Origin: Actinomadura cremea
GTDB taxonomy: Bacteria; Actinomycetota; Actinomycetes; Streptosporangiales; Streptosporangiaceae
Reading direction: 5' to 3'
Assembly (NCBI RefSeq): GCF_014648495.1
Contig: NZ_BMRF01000002.1
Location: 790,510 to 854,509 of the forward strand
DNA: 64,000 bases
A model generated the notes under the pieces. The model had not been told where the DNA came from. It was given only the letters and a program-made list of their open reading frames with translations, and made no database searches. Position 1 is the first letter of the stretch, and each line of letters opens with the position of its first letter. Of this stretch, positions 46,667 to 56,426 are shown one piece after another. The translations under genes and the position numbers were made by a program.

Positions 46667-48739
46667 TCAGGACCGCGTCAGGTCGTAGAGGGCGGTGCCC
46701 CCGATCTCCGTCGCGGTGTAGGTGGCGGCGACCCACTCGGCGATCTTCCGCGCGGCGTCGCTGCCGCTCGCGCCGCCGCGCGTCCCGCCGGACCCGCCGC
46801 CGACGAAGTAGTGGATCTTCCCCTCCTGGACGAGTGCCTGGAACTCGGCGAGGGTCGGGGCCGGGTCGGTGCCGTTGAAGCCGCCGACCGCCATGACCGG
46901 CTCGCCCGCCGCCAGCTGGTACCCGGCGGCGCTGTTGGACCCGACGGCCGCCGCGACCCAGGTGTAGGACCCGGCGTCGGCCTTGAGCGCCGCGACGACC
47001 TCGGCGGCGGGCGACGCGGTGTCCAGCAGCCCGCCCGGACCACCGCTGCCGCTCGGCCCGCCGGGGCCCGCGCCACGGCCGCCGGGGCTCCCGGGGCCCG
47101 CGGCGCCGCCCGGACGCGGGCCGAAGCCGCCGCCGTCCCGCCGTCCCGGCATGGCTCCCGTCCCCTGGACGCCGCCCTGCGGCGCGGCGAGCCGGGGCCC
47201 GCCGCCTCCCGGCGGCCCGCCGCCCGGACGTCCGCCCCGGCCCGGCCCGAACCCGCCGGACGTGCTCGGCCCGGCGGTGACGATCGCGCCCGTGTGCGGC
47301 GTCCGGACGGTCTCCAGCGCGTACGCGGCGGGCCCGGCGAGGCCCGCGGCGACGGCCAGGGCGAGGGCGGCGACCAGCACCCGGCCGCGCAGCACCCGGT
47401 TCGCGGCGAGCCCGGCCGCGGCGAGGAGCCCCCCGCCCGCGACCACCGGCCCGAGCCACGCGTTCCACGACGCGCTGCGGTCGAGCAGCACGTACGCCCA
47501 CACCGCCGTGACCGCGACCGCCGCCGCCAGGACGCCGGACGCCCAGGCGGTGCGGCGCCGCTCCCACAGCAGTGCCGCGCCGATCCCGACGAGCGCGGCG
47601 ACCGCCGGGGCGAGCGCGACCGTGTAGTACTCGTGGAAGATCCCCTGCATGTGGCTGAAGATCACCGCGGTGAGCAGCAGCCAGCCGCCCCACAGCGCCG
47701 GCGCCGCGCGGGCCGGATCGGTGCGCGGCGCCCGCCGCGTCGCCCACAGCCCGGCCGCGAGCAGGACGAGCGCGGCGGGCAGCAGCCACGACACCTGACC
47801 GCCGATCACGGAACCGAACATCCGGCCCCAGCCCGCGTCCTGGTTCGTGTTCCCGAGACCGCCCGTCTCGTCGCCGTTGAGGCGTCCGAGGCCGTTGTAG
47901 CCGAGCGCCAGCTCCAGCACCGAGTCGCGCTGGGACCCGCCGATGTAGGGACGGGACGACGCGGGCACCACGGCCACGATCGCGACCCACCAGCCCGCCG
48001 ACACGAGCAGCGCTGCCCCGGCGAGCACCAGCTGCCACAGCCGCCGCCGGACGGGCGTCGGCGCGGCGACCAGGTAGACCAGCGCGAACACCGGCACGAC
48101 CAGGAACGCCTGCAGCATCTTGGCCAGGAAGCCGGTGCCCACGCAGGCGGCGGCGAACACCAGCCAGCGGGTGCTCGCGTTCTCCTGCGCGCGGACGATC
48201 CCGTACGCGCCGAGCGTCAGCAGCAGCACCAGCAGGGCGTCCGGGTTGTTGAACCGGAACATCAGCGCCGCGACCGGCGTCAGTGCCAGCGCCGCCCCGG
48301 CCAGCAGCCCCGCCCAGGCCGGGAACCGGCGGTGCACGGCCGCGTAGAGCGTGCCGACGGTCGCCACGCCCATCAGCGCCTGCGGCACCAGGACGCTCCA
48401 CGCGTTGACGCCGAACACGCGGGCGGTCAGCGCCATCGGCCACAGCGCGCCCGGCGTCTTGTCGACGGTGATGGCGCCCGCCGCGTCCGAGGCGCCGAAG
48501 AAGAACGCCTTCCAACTCGTCGCGCCCGCCTGCACGGCCGCCGAGTAGAACGCGTTCGCCCAGCCGGAGGCGCCCAGCCCCCACAGGTACAGGACGGCCG
48601 TGGCCGCCAGCAGCGCCAGCAGGGCGGGACGGGCCCAGGCCGGATCGGCGCCGGGCCCGCGCCACAGCCGCCGGACGCGCCCGTCCCGGCGGGACGACGC
48701 GGTCGAGTCGGGCGGTGCGCCCGGAAGTGTCGAGGTCAT
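46667..48739 (-). CDS. GT39-type integral membrane glycosyltransferase (copy 1)
   Basis: A 690-residue polytopic protein of the ArnT/PMT superfamily. The first extracytoplasmic loop holds GWANAFYSAAVQAGATSWKAFFFG and ITVDKTPGALW, where the Asp pair is typical of the catalytic site. About 12 membrane helices follow, then a Gly/Pro-rich outer loop and a C-terminal domain with VGGFNGTDPAPTLAEF and GKIHYFV. It should transfer sugar from a lipid-phosphate donor to a lipid or protein on the outer face. ATG 48739 has GGGAGG. It is a clear paralogue of the gene immediately upstream and lies 13 bases after it. Confidence 0.88.
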   Translation of the reverse strand: MTSTLPGAPPDSTASSRRDGRVRRLWRGPGADPAWARPALLALLAATAVLYLWGLGASGWANAFYSAAVQAGATSWKAFFFGASDAAGAITVDKTPGALWPMALTARVFGVNAWSVLVPQALMGVATVGTLYAAVHRRFPAWAGLLAGAALALTPVAALMFRFNNPDALLVLLLTLGAYGIVRAQENASTRWLVFAAACVGTGFLAKMLQAFLVVPVFALVYLVAAPTPVRRRLWQLVLAGAALLVSAGWWVAIVAVVPASSRPYIGGSQRDSVLELALGYNGLGRLNGDETGGLGNTNQDAGWGRMFGSVIGGQVSWLLPAALVLLAAGLWATRRAPRTDPARAAPALWGGWLLLTAVIFSHMQGIFHEYYTVALAPAVAALVGIGAALLWERRRTAWASGVLAAAVAVTAVWAYVLLDRSASWNAWLGPVVAGGGLLAAAGLAANRVLRGRVLVAALALAVAAGLAGPAAYALETVRTPHTGAIVTAGPSTSGGFGPGRGGRPGGGPPGGGGPRLAAPQGGVQGTGAMPGRRDGGGFGPRPGGAAGPGSPGGRGAGPGGPSGSGGPGGLLDTASPAAEVVAALKADAGSYTWVAAAVGSNSAAGYQLAAGEPVMAVGGFNGTDPAPTLAEFQALVQEGKIHYFVGGGSGGTRGGASGSDAARKIAEWVAATYTATEIGGTALYDLTRS

Positions 48740-48752
48740 GGTGGTCCTCCCG

Positions 48753-50972
48753 TCAGCCGAGCCGGTACAGCCCGGCGCCGGACTCGGACGTCGCGGACGT
48801 CGCGGACGTCGCGGGCGCCGACGTGCCGCCGTACTCGCTCGGCTGGACGAGCGTGCCGTGCTCCCGCACCCACGCGGTGACGTCCGCGTCGCCGCGTCCG
48901 CCGGGCCCGCCCATGCGGCCGCCGAGGACGATGTACCGCAGCTTCCCGTCCTCGACCAGCTCTCGCAGCCTGTCGACGGTCATCGCGGGGTCGCCGCCGG
49001 TGAAGCCGCCCATCGCGATGGCGGCCCGTCCGGTCCGCAGGATGATCTGGGACGCCTCCTGGGCGCTGGACACGGCCACCAGCCAGGTCGCGTCGCCCTG
49101 GTTCTCCTCCAGGTAGTCGATCATCTGCTCGTCGACCCCGCCCAGGCCGGGGCCACCGGCCCCGCCCGGCATCGAGCGCCCGCCCTGCGCGCGCCCGCGC
49201 TGTGCCCGTCCGTCCGGCATGCGCCCGTCCTGCGCCTGCCCGCCCTGACCGTTCCACCCGCCCGAGGACTCCCCACCTGGCGCGGATCCGCCGGGCGCGG
49301 AGCCGTCCTGCGCGGACCCGCCGGGCGGCTGCCCGCCGGGCGCGGATCCGCCGGGCGCGGACTCGCCGCCCGCACGGCCCGGGGAGCCGCCCGCGCCGGG
49401 TGGGCCACCGCGCCCGCCACCGCCCGGCATGCCGCCGAAACCGCCGCCCGAGGACGGTCCGGCGAGCGGGTTCGTGGCGTTCGGCGTCGACGCGGCGGCC
49501 GACACCGCGTAGGCGCCCGGACCGGCCAGCGCCGCCGCGAGCGCGCACACGATCCCGGCCCGCAGGACGGGACGTCCGACGCGCGCGGCGCGCGGGAGCC
49601 GGGCGACGACCAGGGCCGCGACCGCGAGGACCGTGGTCCCGGCGACGACCCAGCGCAGCCACGGGTGCCAGGACGGCGTGCGGTCCAGCAGCGCGAACGC
49701 CCACCAGCCCGTGACGGCGATCCCCGCCGGGAGGATCCACGCCCACGCCGCCGACCGGCGCGACGCGTCCGCCAGCAGGACGGCGCCGCCGCCGACGAGC
49801 GCGGCGGTCGCGGGGGCCAGCGCGGTCGTGTAGTACGGGTGGAAGGTGCCCTGCGCGAAGCTGAACACGGCGTAGTGCAGGGCCAGCGTCCCGCCCCACA
49901 GCAGCAGCGAGGCGCGCCGCGCGTCCGTGCGCGGCCGCCGCAGCGTGATCGCGAGCCCGGCGGCCAGGCAGATCACCGCGAGCGGGAGCAGCCACGAGAT
50001 CTGCCCGCCGATCGTGTCGTTGAACAGGCGGCCCGCGCCCGCCGCGCCGCCGAACCCCGGGCCGCCCCCGCCGCCGCCCGGCCCGCCGCCGGGACCGCCG
50101 TCCTGGCCGAACACGCGGCCGAGGCCGTTGTAGCCGATGACGAGGTCCCACGCCGTCCCGTCCGTGCTGCCGCCGATGAACGGACGGCGGTCCGCCGGGA
50201 CGAGGTCCACGATCAGGATCCACCAGAGGCTCGACACGGCCAGCACGCCGCCGGCCGCCAGCAGGTGCAGGACGCGGCGCACGAGTCCGGGCCGCGCCGC
50301 GATCAGGTACGCGAGCGCGAGCGCGGGCACGATGATGAACGCCTGCAGCATCTTCGTGTTGAAGCCGCAGCCGACGAGGAACGCCGCGAGCAGCAGCGGG
50401 CGCAGGCGTCCGGTGTCGATGGCGCGCTGCGTCGCCCATACCGCCCCGACCAGGAACAGGAGCAGCAGCGTGTCGGGGTTGTTGTCGCGGTTGATCGCGA
50501 CGGTGATCGGGGTCAGCGCCAGGACGGACGCCGCGGCGAGCGCCGCCGGATGCCCGAACGCCCGCCGCACCGCCGCGTACAGGACGGCGACGGCGGCGAC
50601 GCCCGCGACGACCTGCGGCAGCAGCAGGCTCCAGGAGCCGAAGCCGAGGACGCGGGCGAACAGGCCCATCGCCCACAGCGCCATCGGCGGCTTGTCGACG
50701 GTGATGAACGAACCGGCGTCCAGGGAGCCGAAGAAGAACGCCTTCCAGCTCTGGGTGCCGCTCTTGACGGCGGCCGAGTAGTACGCGTTCGCGTACCCGG
50801 ACTCCGTCAGCCCCCACGCGTACAGCGCCGCCGCCAGGACGAGGACGGCCCACAGCGCGGGGCGCGCCCAGCGCGGATCGTCGGACGCGCCGAGGAACAG
50901 GCGCCGCACGCGTCCGCGTTCGGCCCGCCGCGGCTCGGGCGGACGGGCGGTCGTGGTCGCGGTCGTCGTCAT
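48753..50972 (-). CDS. GT39-type integral membrane glycosyltransferase (copy 2)
   Basis: A 739-residue paralogue of the neighbouring gene with the same order: GYANAYYSAAVKSGTQSWKAFFFG, ITVDKPPMALW, about 12 helices, a long Gly/Pro/Ser-rich outer loop (about 530-640, more expanded than in copy 1), and a C-terminal domain with MGGFTGGDPAMTVDRL and GKLRYIVLGG. The ATG overlaps the stop of the GT2-GtrA gene (ATGA). Tandem duplication followed by loop expansion is the simplest history. Likely donor is a polyprenyl-phosphate sugar made by the GT2 enzyme upstream. Confidence 0.88.
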   Translation of the reverse strand: MTTTATTTARPPEPRRAERGRVRRLFLGASDDPRWARPALWAVLVLAAALYAWGLTESGYANAYYSAAVKSGTQSWKAFFFGSLDAGSFITVDKPPMALWAMGLFARVLGFGSWSLLLPQVVAGVAAVAVLYAAVRRAFGHPAALAAASVLALTPITVAINRDNNPDTLLLLFLVGAVWATQRAIDTGRLRPLLLAAFLVGCGFNTKMLQAFIIVPALALAYLIAARPGLVRRVLHLLAAGGVLAVSSLWWILIVDLVPADRRPFIGGSTDGTAWDLVIGYNGLGRVFGQDGGPGGGPGGGGGGPGFGGAAGAGRLFNDTIGGQISWLLPLAVICLAAGLAITLRRPRTDARRASLLLWGGTLALHYAVFSFAQGTFHPYYTTALAPATAALVGGGAVLLADASRRSAAWAWILPAGIAVTGWWAFALLDRTPSWHPWLRWVVAGTTVLAVAALVVARLPRAARVGRPVLRAGIVCALAAALAGPGAYAVSAAASTPNATNPLAGPSSGGGFGGMPGGGGRGGPPGAGGSPGRAGGESAPGGSAPGGQPPGGSAQDGSAPGGSAPGGESSGGWNGQGGQAQDGRMPDGRAQRGRAQGGRSMPGGAGGPGLGGVDEQMIDYLEENQGDATWLVAVSSAQEASQIILRTGRAAIAMGGFTGGDPAMTVDRLRELVEDGKLRYIVLGGRMGGPGGRGDADVTAWVREHGTLVQPSEYGGTSAPATSATSATSESGAGLYRLG

Positions 50973-52273
50973 GACACCGGCCCTCCGGTCTCCCCGGCGG
51001 TGGCCGGGGCGTCGGCGGACGTGCGGGCGTCCCGGCCGCCCAGCCGGCGCGGGTGGAAGATCCACGCGCGCATCAGCAGGAAGCGCACCAGCGTCGCCGT
51101 CCCGTTCGCGGCGACGAGCGCGAGCACCTCGACCGTCCGGGACGATCCGGGCGCGGCGGCGTGCAGCAGCGCGAGCCCGCCCGAGCTGAGCGCCAGCCCG
51201 ATCAGGAACGCCAGGCCCCCTTCGAGTTGATGCCGGAACGCCCGCCGGGGCCCGGTCACGCCGAAGGTGAAGCGCCGGTTCGCGGCGGTGTTGCCGATCG
51301 TGGTGATCACGAGCGACAGGGCGTTCGCCCACAGCGGCCCCATCACCGTCCGGAACAGGACGAACAGCACGAGCTGCGCGAGCGTCGAGAAGACCCCGAT
51401 GACGGCGAAGGCGGGGAGCTGGTGCGCCATCCCGGCGGGCAGCCGGGGGCGGCCCGCGGCGGCGCCGCGCCCGGCGACGGGGGCGCCGAAGGCCCCGGTC
51501 ACCATGCGGCGCGCGACGCGCGCCATGCCCCGCAGGTCGTCGCGGGCGGTGCGCAGGACGTCCACGCGGCTGTCGGGATCGTCCACCCAGTCGACCGGCA
51601 CCTCGTGGATGCGCAGCCCGTTGCGCTCGGCGAGCAGCAGCAGCTCGGTGTCGAAGAACCACTCCTCGTCCTCGACCTGCGGCAGGAGCGCCTGGACGAT
51701 CTCGGTGCGGGCGGCCTTGAAGCCGCACTGCGCGTCGCTGAACCCGGCGGCGAGCGTGGCGCGCAGCAGCAGGTTGTAGCAGCGGGAGATCACCTCCCGG
51801 CGCGGTCCCCGCACGACCGCCGCCCCCCGGCTGAGCCGGCTGCCGATCGCGAGGTCGCTGTGCCCGGAGATGAGCGGCGCGACCAGTGGCAGGAACGCGT
51901 CCAGGTCCGTGGACAGGTCCACGTCCATGTAGGCGACGACGTCGGCGTCGCTGGTGCCCCACGCGTGCCGGAGCGCGCGCCCGCGTCCCTTGAGGTCGAG
52001 CCGGATCGCCCGGACCCCCGCGTGCTCGGCCGTCAGCCGCCGCGCGACCGCCCACGTGCCGTCGGTGCTGGCGTTGTCGACGACCGTGACGCGGAACGAG
52101 TACGGGAACGTGTCGGCGAGGTAGGCGTGCAGCCGCCCGATGCCGGCGGCGAGCACGCGCTCCTCGTTGTACACGGGCACGACCACTTCCACCAGCCTGC
52201 CTCCGCCCCCGCCGTCCCGCGGGGACGGGGGAGGCCCGGTGGGCGTGCCCCGTTCGGTGACAAGGTGACTCAT
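50969..52273 (-). CDS. GT2 polyprenyl-phosphate glycosyltransferase fused to GtrA
   Basis: A 434-residue protein. The N-terminal GT2 domain (about 15-250) has VVPVYNEERVL, the donor/metal motif DVDLSTD, and the later QCGFKAAR, as in dolichol-phosphate-mannose synthase-like enzymes. The C-terminal GtrA domain (about 285-415) has four membrane helices with FGVTGPRRAF between. It probably loads a sugar on polyprenyl phosphate and helps flip it, feeding the two GT39 enzymes. ATG 52273 is used; GTG 52288 is possible, and neither has a clear ribosome site. The downstream GT39 gene overlaps by four bases. Confidence 0.9.
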   Translation of the reverse strand: MSHLVTERGTPTGPPPSPRDGGGGGRLVEVVVPVYNEERVLAAGIGRLHAYLADTFPYSFRVTVVDNASTDGTWAVARRLTAEHAGVRAIRLDLKGRGRALRHAWGTSDADVVAYMDVDLSTDLDAFLPLVAPLISGHSDLAIGSRLSRGAAVVRGPRREVISRCYNLLLRATLAAGFSDAQCGFKAARTEIVQALLPQVEDEEWFFDTELLLLAERNGLRIHEVPVDWVDDPDSRVDVLRTARDDLRGMARVARRMVTGAFGAPVAGRGAAAGRPRLPAGMAHQLPAFAVIGVFSTLAQLVLFVLFRTVMGPLWANALSLVITTIGNTAANRRFTFGVTGPRRAFRHQLEGGLAFLIGLALSSGGLALLHAAAPGSSRTVEVLALVAANGTATLVRFLLMRAWIFHPRRLGGRDARTSADAPATAGETGGPVS

Positions 52274-52351
52274 GACGGCCACGTTCACCGGCGAGTGTGG
52301 GAGCGCCCTGAGGCGCGGATTAAGCCCGCATGAGGATCCGGAGGCCCGCCC

Positions 52352-53080
52352 TCACGGCGAGGGGGCGGCCCGCAGCACGTATCCGACGCCCCGGACGGTG
52401 TGGACGAGCCGCGGCATGCCGTCCACCTCCGTCTTGCGACGCAGGTACATCACGTACACGTCCAGGGAGTTCGACGCGGGCTCGAAGTCGAACCCCCACA
52501 CCGCCTTGAGGATCTGCTCCCGCGTCAGCACCTGCCTGGGGTGCGTCAGGAACGTCTCCAGCAGCATGTATTCGGTACGGGTCAGCTCCAGGTGACGCCC
52601 GGCGCGCGTCACCTCGCGGGTCGTCGTGTCCATGCGCAGGTCGTCGAACGCCAGGACGTCGTCGCGCGCGCCCGCCGCGTCCGCGTTCATCCGGCCGCGC
52701 CGCAGCAGCGCCCGGACGCGCGCGAGCAGCTCGTCGAGCTCGAACGGCTTCGCGAGGTAGTCGTCGGCGCCCGCGTCCAGCCCCGTCACCCGGTCGCCGA
52801 CCATGTCCCGGGCGGTCAGCATCAGGACCGGGACGGACTCGCCGAGCGCCCGCAGCCGCCTGCAGGCCGTCAGCCCGTCCATGCGCGGCATCAGCACGTC
52901 CAGGACGACCAGGTCGGGACGCTCGCGCGCCACCGCGGCGAGCGCGGCGACGCCGTCGGCCGCCGCCGCGGTCCGGTACCCCTCGAACTCCAGGCTCCCG
53001 GTCAGCGCCTCCCGCACCGCCGGTTCGTCGTCCACGATCAGGATCCGCGCGGGCGCCGCCCCCTGCGTGCCAGGTTCCAT
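52352..53080 (-). CDS. OmpR-family response regulator
   Basis: A 242-residue regulator: receiver domain (about 11-125) with acidic pocket DDE, phospho-acceptor Asp in [15 protein letters not shown] and the conserved Lys in LAKPFE; then a winged-helix DNA-binding domain (about 145-238) with [14 protein letters not shown] and VRGVGYVL. It resembles MprA/PrrA regulators. No histidine kinase gene is adjacent on either side, which is unusual. It lies 78 bases upstream of the GT2/GT39 genes on the same strand, so may head or control that operon. Confidence 0.93.
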   Translation of the reverse strand: MEPGTQGAAPARILIVDDEPAVREALTGSLEFEGYRTAAAADGVAALAAVARERPDLVVLDVLMPRMDGLTACRRLRALGESVPVLMLTARDMVGDRVTGLDAGADDYLAKPFELDELLARVRALLRRGRMNADAAGARDDVLAFDDLRMDTTTREVTRAGRHLELTRTEYMLLETFLTHPRQVLTREQILKAVWGFDFEPASNSLDVYVMYLRRKTEVDGMPRLVHTVRGVGYVLRAAPSP

Positions 53081-53196
53081 GCACTCACAGTAATCAACCC
53101 GTGCACCCTGCTAAGGCCGGGTATGGGCCTTTCTCATCGTTCTCTCAGACAACGCTCAACCGCCTTTCATGCAACCGCCACGGATAGCCTTTGCCG

Positions 53197-54903
53197 GTGA
53201 ACACGCGTGAGCTGCAGGCGCTGTACGACCTGGCGCTGCGGCTGTCGGGGGTGCACGACGTCGACGCGCTGCTCCAGGACGTCGTCGCCCAGGCCCGCCG
53301 CATGCTGGACGCCGACATCGCCTACCTCGCCCTCACCGAGGACGACGGCGCCCTCACGATCGAGGTCACCGACGGCTCGCTCGGCCCCCGGCTGCGCGGC
53401 GTCCGGCTCGCGCCGCACGTCGGCGTCGCCGGTCGCGTCGCCGACCGCGGCGAGCCGGTGCGCAGCTCCGACTACCTCGCCGACCGCGACCTCGCCCACA
53501 ACGACGCCGTCGACCGCGTCGTCCGGGAGGAGGGGCTGCGGACGATCGTCGGGGTCCCGCTGCGGCTGCGCGGCCGGGTCATCGGCGTGCTGATGGTCGC
53601 GCAGCGGCGGGTCCGCGACTTCACCGGCCGCGACATGTCGTTCCTCGCCTCGCTCGGCTCGTTCGCGGCCGTCGCGATCGACAACGCCCGGCTGATCACC
53701 GAGCACCGGCGGGCCGCCGCCGAGCTGACCGCCGCCAACGCCGAGCTGCGGCGGCACGTGGGCGGCGCCGACCGGGCCGCCCGCATGCACGGCCGGATGC
53801 TCGCGATCGCGCTGCGCGGCGACGGCGCCGAGGAGGTCGTGCTCGCCGTCTCCGCCGAGTTCTCCGGGACGGTCCTGCTCGTCGACGAGCGCGACCGGCC
53901 CCGCGTCGCCGCGTCCGGCGGAACCGTGCGTCCGGCGGTCCCGCTGGTGGGGGAGCGCCCGTCCGCCGCGTTCGCCGCCGAGCGCCGCACCCGCCGCGAC
54001 GCCGGCACCGTGACCGTGCCCGTCGCGTCCGCCCGCGCCTACTTCGGCGCCCTGCAGGTGACCCCCGACGCGCCCCTGCAGGACCAGGACGTCCGCGTCC
54101 TGGAGCGCGCCGCGATGACGCTCGCGCTCGTCCTGGTCGTCGAGCAGGCCGTCGGCGACGCCGAACGCCGCACCGCCACCGACCTGGTCGAGCGGCTCGT
54201 CACCGGCCGGATCGGGGACGAGGCCGCGTTCGCCCGCCGGGTGCGCCCCCTCGGCCTCGACCTGCGCGCCGCCCACCGCGTCCTGGTCGCCGAGGCCGCC
54301 GACGACGCCCGCGCGCCGGCGCGGCTCGGCGACCTGGTGCGGGAGCACGGCGGGATCGCCGCCCCCCTGCGCGGACGCCTCGTCGCGTTCGTCCGCGCGG
54401 ACGACGACGTCCTGCGGGCGTTCGCCGCGACGGTCGGCGGGACGTGCGGCCTCGGCGGCCCCGCCGCCGGCGCCGCCGACCTCGCCGCCGCGCACGCCGA
54501 CGCGTCCGCGTGCGTCACCGTGCTGAAGAGCCTCGCCCGCGAGGGGGCCTGCGCCGCGCCCGCCGACCTCGGCCCCTACCGGTACCTGCTGAGCGGTTCG
54601 GGGCGCGCGGACGCCGCCCGGTTCGTCCGCGCGACCCTCGGGCCCCTGCTCGACCACGACGACCGGCGCGGCAGCGACCTCGTCCGCACCGCCGACGCGT
54701 TCCTCACCGGCGGCCGCCACCATGCCGACACGGCCGCCGCCCTGCACATCCACGCCAACACCCTGTACCAGCGGCTCGACCGGATCACCGCGCTGCTCGG
54801 CGACGGGTGGCGGCACGGCGACCGCGCCCTGGACGTCCAGCTCGCCCTCCGGCTGCACCGCCTCGCCGCCGACCTGTGTGGGGATCCTCCACCGAACCCG
54901 TGA
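53197..54903 (+). CDS. GAF-domain PucR/CdaR-type regulator
   Basis: A 568-residue regulator. An N-terminal GAF domain (about 15-170, VGVAGRVADRGEPVRSSD, VGVPLRLRGRVIGVLMVAQ) is followed by a short coiled coil, a middle region, and a C-terminal PucR helix-turn-helix (about 505-560, HHADTAAALHIHANTLYQRLDRI). GTG 53197 is used; no good ribosome site is visible. The following GlcD-type oxidase gene is on the same strand, with a perfect palindrome between. Regulators of this type often control the adjacent oxidase in response to its substrate. Confidence 0.88.
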   Translation: MNTRELQALYDLALRLSGVHDVDALLQDVVAQARRMLDADIAYLALTEDDGALTIEVTDGSLGPRLRGVRLAPHVGVAGRVADRGEPVRSSDYLADRDLAHNDAVDRVVREEGLRTIVGVPLRLRGRVIGVLMVAQRRVRDFTGRDMSFLASLGSFAAVAIDNARLITEHRRAAAELTAANAELRRHVGGADRAARMHGRMLAIALRGDGAEEVVLAVSAEFSGTVLLVDERDRPRVAASGGTVRPAVPLVGERPSAAFAAERRTRRDAGTVTVPVASARAYFGALQVTPDAPLQDQDVRVLERAAMTLALVLVVEQAVGDAERRTATDLVERLVTGRIGDEAAFARRVRPLGLDLRAAHRVLVAEAADDARAPARLGDLVREHGGIAAPLRGRLVAFVRADDDVLRAFAATVGGTCGLGGPAAGAADLAAAHADASACVTVLKSLAREGACAAPADLGPYRYLLSGSGRADAARFVRATLGPLLDHDDRRGSDLVRTADAFLTGGRHHADTAAALHIHANTLYQRLDRITALLGDGWRHGDRALDVQLALRLHRLAADLCGDPPPNP

Positions 54904-54925
54904 CCGGACGGCGAGAGTCTCCATA

Positions 54926-54937
54926 GTGACCGGTCAC
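54926..54937. promoter_or_regulatory. Perfect palindrome before the FAD oxidase gene
   Basis: GTGACCGGTCAC, 12 bases, between the PucR-type gene stop (54903) and the oxidase start. It may be the PucR-type regulator's operator. If so, the oxidase start at 54971 is favoured over the GTG inside the palindrome. Confidence 0.45.
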
Positions 54938-54970
54938 GGCCACGGCATAGCATCGGCTACCGAAAGCGAG

Positions 54971-56389
54971 GTGTGCCCCATTTCCGCCACTGCCGAAGCG
55001 CTCGCCGCCGCCCTGCCCGGTGCCCGCCTCATCACCGACCCCGACGTCCTCGCGAGCGTCGGCCACGACGACGCCGAATGGGCCCCGGTCGGCGAGCCGG
55101 TCGCGGCGCTGCGCGCCCGCTCGGCCGACGAGGTGGCGCGCGCCGTCGCCGCCTGCGCCGACCTGCGGATCCCCGTCGTGCCGCGCGGCGCGGGGACGAC
55201 CGGGCTGTCCGGCGGCGCCAACGCCGTCGACGGCTGCCTCGTGCTCGACCTGGCGGCCATGGACTCCGTCGTCGAGATCGACGCCGAGAACATGGTCGCG
55301 GTCGTCCAGCCCGGCGTCGTCAACGACGACCTGAAGAAGGCCGTCGCCGAGCACGGCCTCTGGTACCCGCCGGACCCCGCCAGCGCGCCCTGGTCGACCA
55401 TCGGCGGCAACGTCGCCACCAACGCGGGCGGCCTGTGCTGCCTGAAGTACGGCGTGACCCGCGACTACGTCCTCGGCCTGCAGGCGGTCGCCGGCGGCCC
55501 CGCCGGCGCCTACGGCACCCGCGTCGACCTCGGCCGCCGCACCACCAAGGGCGTCGCCGGCTACGACCTCACCGGCCTGTTCGTCGGCTCCGAGGGCACC
55601 CTCGGCGTCGTCACCGAGGTCACCCTCCGGCTCCGGCCCGCCCGCCGCGACGCGCCCCGCACCGTCGTCGGCGCCTTCGACGACCTCGTCTCCGCGGGCC
55701 GCGCCGTCGCCGAGGTCACCTCCCGCGGCCTCGTCCCCGCCGCCCTCGAACTCCTCGACCGCGCCTGCCTGGAGGCCGTCGAGGAGTGGAAGCACCTCGG
55801 TCTCGGCGACGGCGCCGAGGCCCTCCTGCTCGCGAGCGTCGACACGCCCGGCCCGTCCGGCGACGACGAGGCCGCCGCCGTCGCGTCGATCTTCCGGGAC
55901 GCGGGCGCCGCGTGGGCCGAGCAGTCCACCGACCCCGTCGAGGCCGAGGCCCTCTTCGAGGCCCGCCGCCTCGCCTACCCGGCGCTCGAACGGCTCGGGC
56001 CCGTCCTCACCGAGGACGTCTGCGTGCCCCGCTCGTCCGTCCCGGCCATGCTCGCCCGCACCGGGGAGATCGGCCGCCGGCACGGCGTCCGCATCGCCAC
56101 GATCGCCCACGCGGGCGACGGCAACCTGCACCCGCTGCTCATCACCCCGCCCGGCGACGACGCCGCCCGCGCCGCCGCGCAGGCCGCGTTCGAGGAACTG
56201 CTGCGGGCCGCGATCGACCTGCGCGGCACCGTCACCGGCGAGCACGGCGTCGGCCTGCTCAAACGCGGCGGCATGCAGCGCGAACTCCCTCTCGGCGTCC
56301 GTGCGATGCAGCAGGCCGTCAAGCGGGCGCTCGACCCCCTGAACCTCTTCAACCCGGGCAAGGTCATCGGCGACGATCCCGACCTCTGA
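54971..56389 (+). CDS. FAD-linked oxidase, glycolate oxidase/D-lactate dehydrogenase (GlcD) type
   Basis: A 472-residue soluble flavoenzyme of the VAO/PCMH fold. FAD-binding segments PVVPRGAGTTGLSGGANAV (about 60-78), PPDPAS..STIGGNVATNAGG, and TGLFVGSEGTLGVVTEV. The C-terminal substrate domain has HAGDGNLHP and TGEHGVGLLKR, which place it with D-lactate and glycolate oxidases. It oxidises a 2-hydroxy acid to a 2-oxo acid. GTG 54971 is used; a GTG at 54926 in the palindrome is less likely. It lacks the GlcE/GlcF partners nearby. The SDR gene follows in the same direction after 37 bases. Confidence 0.9.
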   Translation: MCPISATAEALAAALPGARLITDPDVLASVGHDDAEWAPVGEPVAALRARSADEVARAVAACADLRIPVVPRGAGTTGLSGGANAVDGCLVLDLAAMDSVVEIDAENMVAVVQPGVVNDDLKKAVAEHGLWYPPDPASAPWSTIGGNVATNAGGLCCLKYGVTRDYVLGLQAVAGGPAGAYGTRVDLGRRTTKGVAGYDLTGLFVGSEGTLGVVTEVTLRLRPARRDAPRTVVGAFDDLVSAGRAVAEVTSRGLVPAALELLDRACLEAVEEWKHLGLGDGAEALLLASVDTPGPSGDDEAAAVASIFRDAGAAWAEQSTDPVEAEALFEARRLAYPALERLGPVLTEDVCVPRSSVPAMLARTGEIGRRHGVRIATIAHAGDGNLHPLLITPPGDDAARAAAQAAFEELLRAAIDLRGTVTGEHGVGLLKRGGMQRELPLGVRAMQQAVKRALDPLNLFNPGKVIGDDPDL

Positions 56390-56426
56390 TACAAAGGTCG
56401 CGAAACGTCGCACCTGGGAGGCCGCC

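Noticed and set aside
45101-48880. A 1259-codon plus-strand frame opposite the secreted protein and GT39 genes
   Set aside because: Arg/Gly/Pro-rich shadow translation without a ribosome site.
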